A stretch of DNA of 64,000 bases, taken from JBBEAM01 sp040882845. GTDB lineage: Bacteria > Pseudomonadota > Alphaproteobacteria > Kiloniellales > DSM-21159. Where the stretch lies: positions 372,001-436,000 of the forward strand of contig JBBEAM010000009.1 of NCBI GenBank assembly GCA_040882845.1, given 5' to 3'. How positions within the stretch are numbered: the first letter of the stretch is position 1; each line of letters begins with the position of its first letter. Under the pieces are notes generated by a model. It was not told the origin of the DNA. It saw only the letters and a program-made list of their open reading frames with translations, and searched no databases. Shown here in pieces: positions 7,601-17,850 of this stretch. Made by a program: the position numbers and the translations under genes.

Positions 7601-8491
7601 ATGGCTTCACCCAGACTTCCAGCGGTTTCAGAAGGCAACCTTGGCGGCTATCTCCAGGAGATCCGCAAGTTTCCCATGCTCGAGGCCGACCAGGAGTTCA
7701 TGCTGGCCAAGCGCTGGCAGGAGCATGACGACATCGACGCCGCGCATCAGCTGGTAACCAGCCATCTGCGCCTGGTCGCCAAGATCGCCATGGGCTACCG
7801 CGGCTACGGCCTGCCGGTGTCCGAGCTGATCTCCGAAGGCAACGTCGGCATGATGCAGGCGGTCAAGCGCTTCGACCCTGACCGCGGCTTCCGCCTGGCG
7901 ACCTATGCGATGTGGTGGATCCGCGCCGCGATCCAGGAATACATCCTGCATTCCTGGTCGCTGGTGAAGATGGGCACCACGGCGGCCCAGAAGAAGCTGT
8001 TCTTCAACCTGCGCAAGCTCAAGGGCCAGATGCAGGCGATCGAGGAGGGCGACATGAGTCCCGAGCAGGTCCAGGAGATCTCCACCAAGCTGGCGGTTTC
8101 CGAGGCCGACGTGATCTCCATGAACCGCCGTCTCGCCGCCCCCGATTCCTCGCTCAACGCGCCGCTGCGCATCGACGGCGACGGCGAGTGGATGGACTGG
8201 CTGGTCGACGAGGAAGACGACCAGGAAACCCTGCTCGCCGAGCGCGAGGAGCTGGACAAGCGGCGCGCGCTGCTGGCCCGCGCCATGGAAAGCCTCAACG
8301 AGCGCGAGAAGCACATCCTGCAGGAACGCCGCCTGCAGGAGAATCCGACCACCCTCGAGGACCTGAGCCAGGAATACGGCATCAGCCGCGAGCGGGTGCG
8401 TCAGATCGAGGTGCGCGCTTTCGAGAAGCTGCAGAAGGCGATCAAGAACGCGGCCATCGACGAAAAGCTGGCCGTGCCGGCAGAAGCCTAA
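7601..8491 (+). CDS. rpoH: RNA polymerase heat-shock sigma factor (sigma-32)
   Basis: Directs RNA polymerase to heat-shock promoters. The 296-residue protein has sigma region 2 (DAAHQLVTSHLRLV ... RLATYAMWWIRAAIQEYIL) and the RpoH box QKKLFFNLR (130-138), which separates RpoH from RpoD. Region 4 has a helix-turn-helix (LEDLSQEYGISRERVRQIE). An AGGGGAG ribosome site precedes the ATG. A strong promoter and a terminator bound it as a monocistronic unit. A likely target, hsp20, with a matching promoter lies at 54 kb. Alphaproteobacteria may carry two rpoH genes; only one is in view. Confidence 0.95.
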   Translation: MASPRLPAVSEGNLGGYLQEIRKFPMLEADQEFMLAKRWQEHDDIDAAHQLVTSHLRLVAKIAMGYRGYGLPVSELISEGNVGMMQAVKRFDPDRGFRLATYAMWWIRAAIQEYILHSWSLVKMGTTAAQKKLFFNLRKLKGQMQAIEEGDMSPEQVQEISTKLAVSEADVISMNRRLAAPDSSLNAPLRIDGDGEWMDWLVDEEDDQETLLAEREELDKRRALLARAMESLNEREKHILQERRLQENPTTLEDLSQEYGISRERVRQIEVRAFEKLQKAIKNAAIDEKLAVPAEA

Positions 8492-8525
8492 AGGCTTCGC
8501 CGCGCTTCTGCGGCGCCACAAGCAG

Positions 8526-8558
8526 CGGCCCGTGCCACCCCGGCGCGGGCCGTTTCGA
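8526..8558 (+). terminator. Rho-independent terminator after rpoH
   Basis: CGGCCCGTGCC (8526-8536) pairs with GGCGCGGGCCG (8542-8552), an 11-bp stem with one G-U pair and a 5-base loop, followed by TTTCGATTCT. It lies between the convergent rpoH and purA stops and serves rpoH. Confidence 0.75.
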
Positions 8559-8560
8559 TT

Positions 8561-9853
<1,293 letters not shown>

Positions 9854-9858
9854 AGTGT

Positions 9859-11043
9859 TTAGTCCTTCAGAGTCTTGAGCGTGCCGTCCAGCAGCACCGC
9901 GGCGCAGCCGAGGCGGCGCGCCTCGGCCTCTGGATCGGATTTGGGCTCGCCCTCGGGGTCGAGCGCGGCCAGGGTGACCCAGCCTTCCTGGCGCAGCGCC
10001 TCGGCGGTCTCCTCGGCGGTGCCTTCCGGCAGGTAGACGCTATGGCTGACCTGCGGCGCCGGCAGGGCGCGCAGCACGGTGTCCATGAACAGGGTGAAGC
10101 CGGTCGAGGGCTGCGGTTCGTCCCCCTCGCTTTCCCCAGCGCCGCTCTGCCTCGCCTCGTAGCGGCCGCCGCGGCCGAGCTCGCCGCGCACGCCGCGCGC
10201 AAAGATCGTGAAGCTGGCGCCGGTCTGGTACTCGAAGCCGCGGTGCTCGCTGGGATCGAAGGTCAGCGCCAGATAGGGCGCGGCGGCGTGAATCCGAGCC
10301 ACCATCCGCGCCATGGCCGCGAGCTCGCGGGCCGGAGCCTCGGGCAGCGGCAGCCTGGCCAGCTCCTCCAGCGCCCGGTCGGCCGGTCCGGCGAGACGCA
10401 GCAGCTTGAGGAACAGCTCGGCGTTGCCGCCCGCCGCCGCCTGGGTCGCCGCGGCATCCTTGCGGTCCAGGGCGTCGCGCAGCGCCGGAATCTCCGCCTC
10501 GGCGACGCCCAGCCCCTCGGCGAGACTGCGCACCAGGGTCGGCAGGGTCAGATCGACGGTCAGCGGCTTGGCGCCCAGTTCGGAGAGCGCCTGGGCGGCC
10601 AGCAGCACGACCTCGGCGTCGGCCGCCTCGGCGGCGCTGCCGATCAGCTCGGCGCCGACCTGGGCGAACTGCCGCTCGGGGCGGAGCTGGCTGCCTTTGA
10701 CCCGCAGCACCTGCCCGGCGTAGCAGAGGCGTAAGGGGCGCGGCTCCCTGGCCAGGCGGGTGGCGGCGATGCGCGCGACCTGCGGCGTCATGTCGGCGCG
10801 CAACCCCATCATCCGCTGGCTGACCGGGTCCATCAGCCGGAAGGTCTGCGGCCCCAGGTCGCTGCCGGCGCCGGCCAGCAGCGTCTCCTCGAACTCGATC
10901 AGCGGCGGCTTGACCCGCGCGTAGCCGCGCGCGGCGAAGATCGCGATCAGCCGCTCGATCGCCCAGGCTTCCTGGGCCGCGGCGGGCGGCAGGCCGTCGC
11001 CCAGACCGGCGGGCAGGAGGGCTTTTTCACCAGAGGCGGTCAT
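9859..11043 (-). CDS. hisZ: ATP phosphoribosyltransferase regulatory subunit
   Basis: HisZ is a catalytically dead histidyl-tRNA-synthetase paralogue that activates the short form of HisG in histidine synthesis. The 394-residue protein shows class II synthetase core features: LLPAGLGDGLPPAAA at the start, the motif 2-like region RLMDPVSQRMMGLRADMTPQVAR, and FEYQTGASFTIFARG. It lacks the anticodon-binding domain of true HisRS. The ATG at 11043 is preferred over one 75 bases upstream, because homology starts there. It is divergent from the PqiA-like gene and co-transcribed with purA. Confidence 0.88.
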   Translation of the reverse strand: MTASGEKALLPAGLGDGLPPAAAQEAWAIERLIAIFAARGYARVKPPLIEFEETLLAGAGSDLGPQTFRLMDPVSQRMMGLRADMTPQVARIAATRLAREPRPLRLCYAGQVLRVKGSQLRPERQFAQVGAELIGSAAEAADAEVVLLAAQALSELGAKPLTVDLTLPTLVRSLAEGLGVAEAEIPALRDALDRKDAAATQAAAGGNAELFLKLLRLAGPADRALEELARLPLPEAPARELAAMARMVARIHAAAPYLALTFDPSEHRGFEYQTGASFTIFARGVRGELGRGGRYEARQSGAGESEGDEPQPSTGFTLFMDTVLRALPAPQVSHSVYLPEGTAEETAEALRQEGWVTLAALDPEGEPKSDPEAEARRLGCAAVLLDGTLKTLKD

Positions 11044-11195
11044 GGTCCATCGCGGATGTCGGGGGTCGTCGCTTTTTGTATCCGCAGAGTTACTAGCCGC
11101 TTTGCCGCGGCGCGGCAACAGCTAGGCGCGGGAAGCCCCGAAACCGCATTCCCCGCCTTGGGTTGACGCCGGCTTGGGCCTATCATCGCGCCGCC

Positions 11196-11702
11196 ATGCA
11201 GGACAGCCCGCCCCGCCCGACCCTCGCCGCCCGCGCCCGCGGCGCCGACCGCCTGATCGGGCCGTCGATCCTCGCCGCCCTGGCGGCACTGGTCGCCTCC
11301 TGGGCGCTGCCCTTCATGACCGTCGAGCGCTTCCTCTGGCTGTCCGAGGAGGTCACGGTCTGGCGCGGCATCGGCGAGCTCTGGGACAGCGGAGCCTACG
11401 GTCTGCTGCTGGTGGTCGTCCTGTTCTGCGTGGTCTTCCCGCTGCTCAAGCTCTCGGTGGCGCTCTATCTCTGGTTCCTGGCCGATCCGGCGGCGCTGCG
11501 CGGCGGCGGGCTGTTGCGGCTGCTCGACAGCCTCGGCAAGTGGTCGATGCTCGACGTCTTCGTCGTCGCGCTGACCGTGGTCGCGCTCAACGTCTCCCTG
11601 GTCAGCGATGTGGAGGTGCATGCCGGTATCTACGTCTTCACGCTGGCGGCGATCCTCTCGATGGTCCTGGTCCGGCGGGTGCTGACCCTGGCCGGACGCT
11701 AG
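11196..11702 (+). CDS. PqiA-like (paraquat-inducible protein A) membrane protein
   Basis: Integral membrane protein of 168 residues with four hydrophobic helices (about 22-42, 68-95, 118-136, 143-162). The family motif GKWSMLDVFVVA occurs at 114-125. Canonical PqiA has two such domains, each with a zinc-ribbon; this is a single domain without the Cys pairs. PqiA-type proteins work with MCE lipid-transport proteins, but no mce gene is nearby. The start MQDSPPRP is used; an in-frame ATG 33 bases upstream is less likely. Confidence 0.75.
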   Translation: MQDSPPRPTLAARARGADRLIGPSILAALAALVASWALPFMTVERFLWLSEEVTVWRGIGELWDSGAYGLLLVVVLFCVVFPLLKLSVALYLWFLADPAALRGGGLLRLLDSLGKWSMLDVFVVALTVVALNVSLVSDVEVHAGIYVFTLAAILSMVLVRRVLTLAGR

Positions 11703-11877
11703 GCCGCCGGCAAGACCCCCAGCAGCTTTGCAAGCTTGGTCGGCCGAGGTAAGCTTCCTGCAACCACGGCGGGTGCCCGGCAGCTGACGACCGGCAAAAG
11801 GCGCGCCACGAGGAAGGCCATGTCTTGCCCCCGGCGGGGCGAGCGGGGACCATGGTACGAGGAGAAACATCCGAGAA

Positions 11878-12153
11878 ATGGAAGACCTCATGACCGACAG
11901 CAAGAAATTCACCCAAGCCGCCGCACCTAACGCCGGTGAGGCCCAGGCCTGCATGCGCGAGGAACCTAGCCAGCGCCTTCGTCCCAACGAGTGGAAAGGC
12001 GGAAACACGATTTGGCTGATGGACCTCATCTTTCCCTACGGCGGCCTGGAAGAGCCGATCCAGGAAGTCCGCACCCAGGTCTTTCCGGGCAAGACCCTCA
12101 AGGCCCTGCAGCCGGCACCGGACGGGAAGTCACTCGCGGTGGTGGAGTGGTGA
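11878..12153 (+). pseudogene. Truncated RTX-toxin-activating lysine acyltransferase (HlyC-type)
   Basis: Encodes 91 residues (87 from the second ATG at 11890). From about residue 33 it matches the C-terminal third of toxin-activating acyltransferases: QRLRPNEWKGGNTIWLMD, FPYGG, VFPGKTLKALQPAPDGK and a terminal VVEW. Such enzymes are about 160-170 residues; the half carrying the catalytic His is missing. The first ~25 residues resemble a leader, so an internal deletion is likely. A GAGGAG lies 13 bases before the first ATG. No RTX toxin or type I secretion gene is in the window. It borders an AT-rich patch. Confidence 0.6.
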
Positions 12154-12224
12154 AAGTAACTTTAAGCTAAGCTAAACGCTACAAGGTAATATAAGCATAA
12201 AAATATATTAAAAAGGTAAATGCT

Positions 12225-12788
12225 TTGCAATATAAATGGAGAAAAAACAAACTATTAATGTTAGTTTTATTCTGTATATTTTTTTCAGTGTGGTATATAT
12301 TCTATCTAATTTCTTACAATGATAGAAGTTATGTATCTACAAGAGCTATTGCATCAGAATACAATAAAAAGTTTTTATCGCAAAGCGGTGGAAATCAATT
12401 TGAACCAAATGCATCTACTCCATTTTGTTCAAAAGAGGCCACCGAAAAAATTTTATCTTCAAGAGTTGTTGCTGCGAACGCAAGTTGCGCGATCGTGCAC
12501 GCAGCTCCCGCACACCAGCATTGCAATTTTTGGTGGCTTGGCCGCAGATGCTACGCTCTCTATACGCGATCAAACATATACGCGGATGAAAAAATTAAAT
12601 ATTTTTTAAAATCGTTTACAGCTAATTTATGCTCAGAAGAGCAGGTTCCATATTATGCAAATGAAACTTTGCGTAAATTGTGCAATTCACCATTTGAACA
12701 TATCATGCCATTTGATTTACGTCTTGTTGTAGAAGATGTCAATTCTGTTGGAGTGTATACAGGATACAAAGTTTTACAATTAAGGTAA
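12225..12788 (+). CDS. AT-rich orphan membrane-anchored protein
   Basis: Protein of 187 residues with no family I recognise. It starts at a TTG preceded by an AAAAAGG ribosome site. A basic N-terminus (KWRKNK) and one hydrophobic helix (about 11-30) suggest a type II membrane anchor, followed by a soluble domain with several Cys residues (WWLGRRCYALY, NLCSEEQ, KLCNSP). Codon use is strikingly AT-rich (many AAA, TTT, ATA), unlike every flanking gene, which points to recent transfer. An alternative ATG at 12258 would cut the basic N-terminus. Function unknown. Confidence 0.55.
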   Translation: MQYKWRKNKLLMLVLFCIFFSVWYIFYLISYNDRSYVSTRAIASEYNKKFLSQSGGNQFEPNASTPFCSKEATEKILSSRVVAANASCAIVHAAPAHQHCNFWWLGRRCYALYTRSNIYADEKIKYFLKSFTANLCSEEQVPYYANETLRKLCNSPFEHIMPFDLRLVVEDVNSVGVYTGYKVLQLR

Positions 12789-12819
12789 AGAAGATGTCAT
12801 AGTATGTTGTTAAATTTAG

Positions 12820-12996
12820 CAATTTAGTGCAAACTTCTGCGGTATTGCGCAGGCCATAAGTCCAGGTGATATCCCTCTCTTCATTACAGCGACAGGACAG
12901 AAGACGACGGCGGCAGTCACGAATGGCGTTCAAAATGCGTCACTGGGCTCGGCTCAACTCCAAATTTTGGCGATGTCCTGCTTCGCGCAGGGCTAA
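12820..12996 (+). other. Short open stretch, possible gene remnant
   Basis: An open frame of 58 codons without a suitable start ends at a TAA overlapping the serA stop. Its translation includes SPGDIPLFITATGQKTTAA and looks like a plausible extracellular or tail-type protein C-terminus, at the GC-rich margin of the AT-rich patch. Together with the truncated acyltransferase it may be debris of a transferred segment. I cannot assign a family. Confidence 0.25.
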
Positions 12997-14570
12997 AACC
13001 GCAGCGGCTTGGCCTGGAGGATCTGCGGCAGGGCCTGAAGCTTTTCCAGCACCTCGGGCGGCACCGCGGAGTCGAGTTCCAGCAGGGCGATGGCGTCGCC
13101 GCCGACGTCGGCCCGGCCGAGGTGGAAGGTGGCGATGTTCATGCCGGCGTCGCCGATGATGCTGCCCAGGCCGCCGATCAGGCCCGGCTTGTCGCGATTG
13201 GTGATGTAGAGCATATGCGGGCCCAGCGCGGCCTCGACCTTGATGCCCTTGATCTCGACGATGCGCGGCTTGTCGCCGCCGAACAGCGTGCCGGCGACCG
13301 AACGCTCCTGCCGCTCGGTCTTGACCGTCAGGCGGATCAGGGTCTGGTAGTCGCTGTCGCGGTCGTGCTTGACCTCGGAGACGTCGATGTCGCGCTCGCG
13401 CGCCAGCACCGGGGCGTTGACCATGTTGACCGAGTCCAGCATCGGCTTGAGCAGCCCGTGCAGCATCGCCTGGGTCAAGGGCCGGCAGTTGAGCTCGGCG
13501 ACATGCCCCTCGTACTCGATCCGCACCTCGGTGATGCCGGTCTCGGTCAGCTGCCCGGCGAAGGAGCCGAGCTGCTCGGCCAGGGTCATGTAGGGTTTGA
13601 GCCGCTTCGCGTCCTCGGCGGTCAGCGAGGGCATGTTGAGGGCGTTGGCGATGGCCCCGGTCAGCAGGTAGTTCGACATCTGTTCGGCGATCTGCACCGC
13701 GACCTTCTCCTGCGCCTCGGTGGTGGCGGCGCCGACATGCGGGGTGCAGATCACGTCGTCGCGGCCGAACAGGACATTCTCCTTGGCCGGCTCGCTGTCG
13801 TAGACGTCCATCGCCGCGCCGGCGACCTGGCCGGAGTCCAGCGCCGCCTTGAGGTCCGCCTCGACCACCAGCCCGCCGCGCGCGCAGTTGATCAGGCGCA
13901 CACCCGGCTTGGTCTTGGCCAGGGCCGCCTTGCCGATCATGCCGGCGGTCTGCTCGGTCTTGGGCACATGCAGGGTGATGAAATCGGAGCGGGCCAGCAG
14001 CGCGTCGAGCTCGACCTTCTCGACCCCGAGGTCGATGGCGCGATCCGGCGAGAGGAAGGGATCGTAGGCGATCACCTGCATCTGCAGGCCCTGGGCCCGC
14101 TCGGCGACGATCGAGCCAATGTTTCCGCAGCCGATCACGCCGAGGGTCTTGCCGGTGATCTCGACCCCCATGAAGCGCGACTTCTCCCACTTGCCGGCCT
14201 GGGTCGAGCGGTCGGCGGCGGGAATCTCCCGGGCCAGGGCCATCAGCATGGCGATGGCATGCTCGGCGGTGGTGATCGAATTGCCGGCCGGGGTGTTCAT
14301 CACCACTACGCCCTTCTGGGTCGCCAGAGGGACATCGACGTTGTCGACACCGATCCCGGCGCGGCCGACGACTTTCAGGCTATCGGCGGCCTCCAGCACT
14401 TCCGCCGTGACCTTGGTCGCCGAGCGGATCGCCAGGCCGTCGCAGCCCTTGATGCGTTCGCAGAGCTGCTCCGGCGACAGGCCGGTCGCGACCTCGACTT
14501 CGATTCCGCGGCCTTGGAAAATCTCGACGGCCTGCTCGCTGAGGACGTCGGAGATCAGGACTTTCGGCAT
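12993..14570 (-). CDS. serA: D-3-phosphoglycerate dehydrogenase
   Basis: First step of serine synthesis: oxidises 3-phosphoglycerate to 3-phosphohydroxypyruvate with NAD. The 525-residue protein is the long form. It has the NAD-binding Rossmann motif GCGNIGS (147-153), an ARGGLV segment, and CTPHVGAATTEA with the catalytic His. These are followed by the intervening allosteric domain and a C-terminal ACT domain (about 454-525, LYITNRDKPGLIGGLG). It follows serC by 32 bases in the same direction, the usual alphaproteobacterial serC-serA operon. The start MPKVLISD is fixed by homology. Confidence 0.96.
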   Translation of the reverse strand: MPKVLISDVLSEQAVEIFQGRGIEVEVATGLSPEQLCERIKGCDGLAIRSATKVTAEVLEAADSLKVVGRAGIGVDNVDVPLATQKGVVVMNTPAGNSITTAEHAIAMLMALAREIPAADRSTQAGKWEKSRFMGVEITGKTLGVIGCGNIGSIVAERAQGLQMQVIAYDPFLSPDRAIDLGVEKVELDALLARSDFITLHVPKTEQTAGMIGKAALAKTKPGVRLINCARGGLVVEADLKAALDSGQVAGAAMDVYDSEPAKENVLFGRDDVICTPHVGAATTEAQEKVAVQIAEQMSNYLLTGAIANALNMPSLTAEDAKRLKPYMTLAEQLGSFAGQLTETGITEVRIEYEGHVAELNCRPLTQAMLHGLLKPMLDSVNMVNAPVLARERDIDVSEVKHDRDSDYQTLIRLTVKTERQERSVAGTLFGGDKPRIVEIKGIKVEAALGPHMLYITNRDKPGLIGGLGSIIGDAGMNIATFHLGRADVGGDAIALLELDSAVPPEVLEKLQALPQILQAKPLRF

Positions 14571-14602
14571 GCGCTGTTTCTTTCTGCTCGGGAGGGTGGG
14601 AT

Positions 14603-15790
14603 TCAGGCCGCGGCGGCGGAGTCCTGCTTGATCTGCTGGAAGGCCCAGTCGAGCCAGGGGGTCAGCGCCTCGATGTCGGCGGTCTCGACCGTGGCGCCGC
14701 ACCAGATGCGCAGGCCGGCCGGGGCGTCGCGGTGCCCGGCGATGTCGTAGCCGGCCTCCTCCTCTGCGACCAGCGCCGCCAGGCGCTTGACCGCGGCCGC
14801 GCGCGCCTCTTCGCTGAGCCGGTCGAACCAGGGATCGACGATCTTCAGGCAGACCGAGGTGTTGGAGCGGGTCCGGGGATCGCTGGCCAGGAAATCGATC
14901 CACCCGGTCGTCTCGACCCAGGCGGCGAGCGCCTGGTAGTTCGCCTGGGAACGGGCGATCAGCGCTTCAAGGCCGCCAACCTCCTCGGCCCAGGAAAGAC
15001 CGTCGAGCGCGTCTTCGACCGCCAGCATAGAGGGGGTGTTGATGGTCTCGCCGCTGAACAGCCCTTCGTTGAGCTTGCCGCCCTTGGTCAGGCGGAAAAG
15101 CTTCGGCAGCGGCCAGGGCGGCGTATAGCTCTCCAGGCGCGCCACGGCGCGGGGGCTGAGCGCCAGCATGCCGTGCGCCGCCTCGCCGCCCAGCACCTTC
15201 TGCCAGGACCAGGTGACGACATCGAGCTTGTCGTAGGGCAGCGCCATGGCATAGGCCGCCGAGGTGGCGTCGCAGATCGCCAGACCTTCGCGATCGGCGG
15301 CGATCCAGTCGCCGTTGGGTACCTTGACGCCCGAGGTGGTGCCGTTCCAGGTGAAGACCAGGTCGCGGGCCGGATCGACCTGGGACAGGTCGGGCAGCGC
15401 GCCGTAGTCGGCTTCGAGGATGCGAACGTCTTTCAGCTTCAACTGCTTCGCCACGTCGGTGACCCAGGCCTTGCCGAAGGACTCCCAGGCCAGCATGTCG
15501 ACGCCGCGCGGGCCGAGCAGCGACCACAGCGCCAGCTCCACCGCGCCGGTATCCGAAGCCGGGACGATGCCGAGCTTCCAGTCCTCCGGCAGGCCGAGCA
15601 CGCGGCGCGAGCGGGCGATCACCTCGACCAGCTTCGCCTTGCCCCCGGCCGCCCGGTGGGAGCGCCCGGTAAAGGCGTCGCTGAGCGCATCGAGCCGCCA
15701 GCCCGGCCGCTTGGCGCAGGGGCCAGAGGAAAACAAAGGGGTCTGCGGCCGCGTTTCAGGCTTGGCCGCCGTAGAGAGATTCTCTGCCAT
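14603..15790 (-). CDS. serC: Phosphoserine aminotransferase
   Basis: PLP-dependent second step of serine synthesis, converting 3-phosphohydroxypyruvate to phosphoserine with glutamate. The alphaproteobacterial-type protein (395 residues) starts with FSSGPCAKRPGW (20-31), carries SHRAAGGKAKL (44-54), and the Schiff-base lysine is Lys198 in SWQKVLGGEAAHG. The sequence resembles the SerC variant of this class rather than the E. coli form. A structured leader with two small hairpins directly precedes the ATG. First gene of serC-serA. Confidence 0.94.
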   Translation of the reverse strand: MAENLSTAAKPETRPQTPLFSSGPCAKRPGWRLDALSDAFTGRSHRAAGGKAKLVEVIARSRRVLGLPEDWKLGIVPASDTGAVELALWSLLGPRGVDMLAWESFGKAWVTDVAKQLKLKDVRILEADYGALPDLSQVDPARDLVFTWNGTTSGVKVPNGDWIAADREGLAICDATSAAYAMALPYDKLDVVTWSWQKVLGGEAAHGMLALSPRAVARLESYTPPWPLPKLFRLTKGGKLNEGLFSGETINTPSMLAVEDALDGLSWAEEVGGLEALIARSQANYQALAAWVETTGWIDFLASDPRTRSNTSVCLKIVDPWFDRLSEEARAAAVKRLAALVAEEEAGYDIAGHRDAPAGLRIWCGATVETADIEALTPWLDWAFQQIKQDSAAAA

Positions 15791-15792
15791 TT

Positions 15793-15834
15793 TCTGGGTC
15801 GTGCCTTCGCGGTTTCGCGTCGCACCTGCGACAA
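15793..15834 (-). promoter_or_regulatory. serC-type leader RNA candidate
   Basis: Directly upstream of serC the minus strand can form GTCGCA/TGCGAC (15819-15832) and CGCG-AAAC-CGCG (15808-15819), which share one base, then AGGCACGACCCAG up to the start. Location, size of about 40 bases and hairpin pattern fit the serC motif described upstream of serC operons in Alphaproteobacteria. I judge this from memory of that motif, not from an alignment. The ligand, if any, is unknown. Confidence 0.5.
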
Positions 15835-16058
15835 ATTTGGCGGGATACTACGGGGACATGTTGCAGTGCGTCAACGCGCCATCCCGGCCAAGACCCATTT
15901 CCGCAGGGTCACGGGAGAGATCCCTCCCTGCAGAGGGCCTTGACGTCGCTTTCGGAGCCGCTTATCGACGGCGCCTCGCGTAGCACAAAACCTGCAGTTG
16001 CACCCGCGCGCGCCTATATTCATAACAGCCGCAACCACGAGGGACCGCCGCGCAGGGC

Positions 16059-17837
16059 ATGGCCGTCGAACAGATCATCCTCTTTGCGATCCTGGGCACC
16101 GCCCTGGCGTTCTTCGCCTGGGGGCGGTTCCGCTACGACCTGGTGGCGGTCGGCGCCCTGCTGGCGGCGACCATCGCCGGCATCGTGCCCAGCGCCGAGG
16201 CCTTCTCCGGCTTCGGCCACCCGGCGGTGATCACCGTCGCCGCGATCCTGATCATCACCCGGGCGATCCGCAACTCCGGCGCGGTCGACGCCATCACCCG
16301 CTTGTTGCAGCCGCTGACCCGCAACACCACGACCCATGTCTTCGGCCTGACCGCCATGGTCGCGGTCTGCTCGGCCTTCATGAACAACGTCGGCGCCCTG
16401 GCGGTGATGCTGCCGGTGGCGCTGCAGAGCGCCTACAGCACAAAGCGCGCGCCGAGCACGCTGCTGCTGCCGCTGTCCTTCGGCTCGCTGCTCGGCGGGC
16501 TGATGACCCTGATCGGCACGCCGCCGAACATCGTCATCTCCTCGCTGCGCCGCCAGGAGACCGGCGAGCCCTTCGCGATGTTCGACTTCGGGCCGGTCGG
16601 CATCGCCGTGGCCCTGGCCGGCATCGCCTTCATCTCGCTGATCGGCTGGCGGCTGCTGCCGACCCGCGCCGGACGCAGCAGCGGCGGGCGCCCGATCCAC
16701 GATATCGGCGCTTACATCGCCGAGGTCCGCATGCCGAGGCAGAGCCCCTATGTCGGGCGGCGGCTGGTCGATCTGGAAACCCTGTCCCAGGCGGACGTTT
16801 CCGTGGTCGCCCTGCTGCGCCGCAAGGACCGGATGCTGGCGCCCTCCGGCTTTCTGCGCCTGCAGGCCGGCGACATCCTGACGGTGGAGTCCGATGCCGG
16901 CTCGCTGCGCCGCCTGGTCGAAAAGGCCGAGCTGGAGATGGTCGGCGCCGGGGCCACGGGACCCGAGAGCCTCACATCGGAACGGGTCGGGCTGGTCGAG
17001 GCCGTGGTCACGCCGAATTCGCGGATGGAGGGCCGCACCGCCCGCTCCCTGCGCCTGCACACCCGCTACGGCGTGAACCTGCTGGCGGTCTCGCGTCAGG
17101 GCGAGCCGATCAACGAGCGCCTCGGCCAGCTCCGTTTCCAGGCTGGCGACGTGCTGCTGCTACAGGGCGAGCACGATGCCATGCCGGAGGCCTTCTCCGC
17201 GCTGGGCTGCCTGCCGCTGGCCGAACGCGGCCTGAACCTCGGCTCTTCGCGCGGTCTGGTCACCACGCCCTTGATTTTCGCCGCCGCCATCCTGCTGGTG
17301 GTCTTCGGGCTGCTGCCGCCGCATGTCGCCTTCGTCGCGGCGGCGCTGGGCATCGTCCTGACCGGCGAGCTCTCCCTGCGCGAGCTCTACGACTCCATCG
17401 ACTGGCCGATCATCGTCCTGCTCGGCAGCCTGATTCCCGTCGGCATGGCGCTGGAAACGACCGGCGGCACCCAGACCATCGCGGCCCCGATCCTGGCGCT
17501 GGCCGGGGACGCACCGGTCTGGCTGATCCTCGGTCTGCTGATGCTGGTGACCATGCTGGTCTCCGACATCATGAACAACGCCGCCACGGCGGTGCTGATG
17601 GGGCCGATCGGCATCTCCATCGCCAAGGGCATGGAGCTTTCCATCGATCCCTTCCTGATGGCGGTCGCGATCGGCGCCTCCTCCACCTTCCTGACGCCGA
17701 TCGGGCATCAGTCGAACCTGCTGGTGATGGGCCCCGGCGGCTACCGCTTCGGCGATTACTGGCGCATGGGCCTGCCGCTCGACGCACTGATCTTGGTCGT
17801 CGCCGTGCCGGCAATCCTGGTCGTCTGGCCGGTCTAG
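16059..17837 (+). CDS. SLC13/DASS-type permease with two RCK_C (TrkA-C) domains
   Basis: Inner-membrane transporter of 592 residues. Two hydrophobic halves (about 1-200 and 400-592) each hold a family signature: SAFMNNVGALAVMLPV with TLIGTPPNIV, and SDIMNNAATAVLMGPI with FLTPIGHQSN. Between them are two RCK_C domains (about 205-390), which bind nucleotides or ions in related channels. This architecture is common for sulfate or citrate/dicarboxylate family transporters; the substrate cannot be read. It is divergent from serC, with about 270 bases between them holding the serC leader. It converges on the phzF pair. Confidence 0.88.
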   Translation: MAVEQIILFAILGTALAFFAWGRFRYDLVAVGALLAATIAGIVPSAEAFSGFGHPAVITVAAILIITRAIRNSGAVDAITRLLQPLTRNTTTHVFGLTAMVAVCSAFMNNVGALAVMLPVALQSAYSTKRAPSTLLLPLSFGSLLGGLMTLIGTPPNIVISSLRRQETGEPFAMFDFGPVGIAVALAGIAFISLIGWRLLPTRAGRSSGGRPIHDIGAYIAEVRMPRQSPYVGRRLVDLETLSQADVSVVALLRRKDRMLAPSGFLRLQAGDILTVESDAGSLRRLVEKAELEMVGAGATGPESLTSERVGLVEAVVTPNSRMEGRTARSLRLHTRYGVNLLAVSRQGEPINERLGQLRFQAGDVLLLQGEHDAMPEAFSALGCLPLAERGLNLGSSRGLVTTPLIFAAAILLVVFGLLPPHVAFVAAALGIVLTGELSLRELYDSIDWPIIVLLGSLIPVGMALETTGGTQTIAAPILALAGDAPVWLILGLLMLVTMLVSDIMNNAATAVLMGPIGISIAKGMELSIDPFLMAVAIGASSTFLTPIGHQSNLLVMGPGGYRFGDYWRMGLPLDALILVVAVPAILVVWPV

Positions 17838-17850
17838 CCGAGGCCAGACT

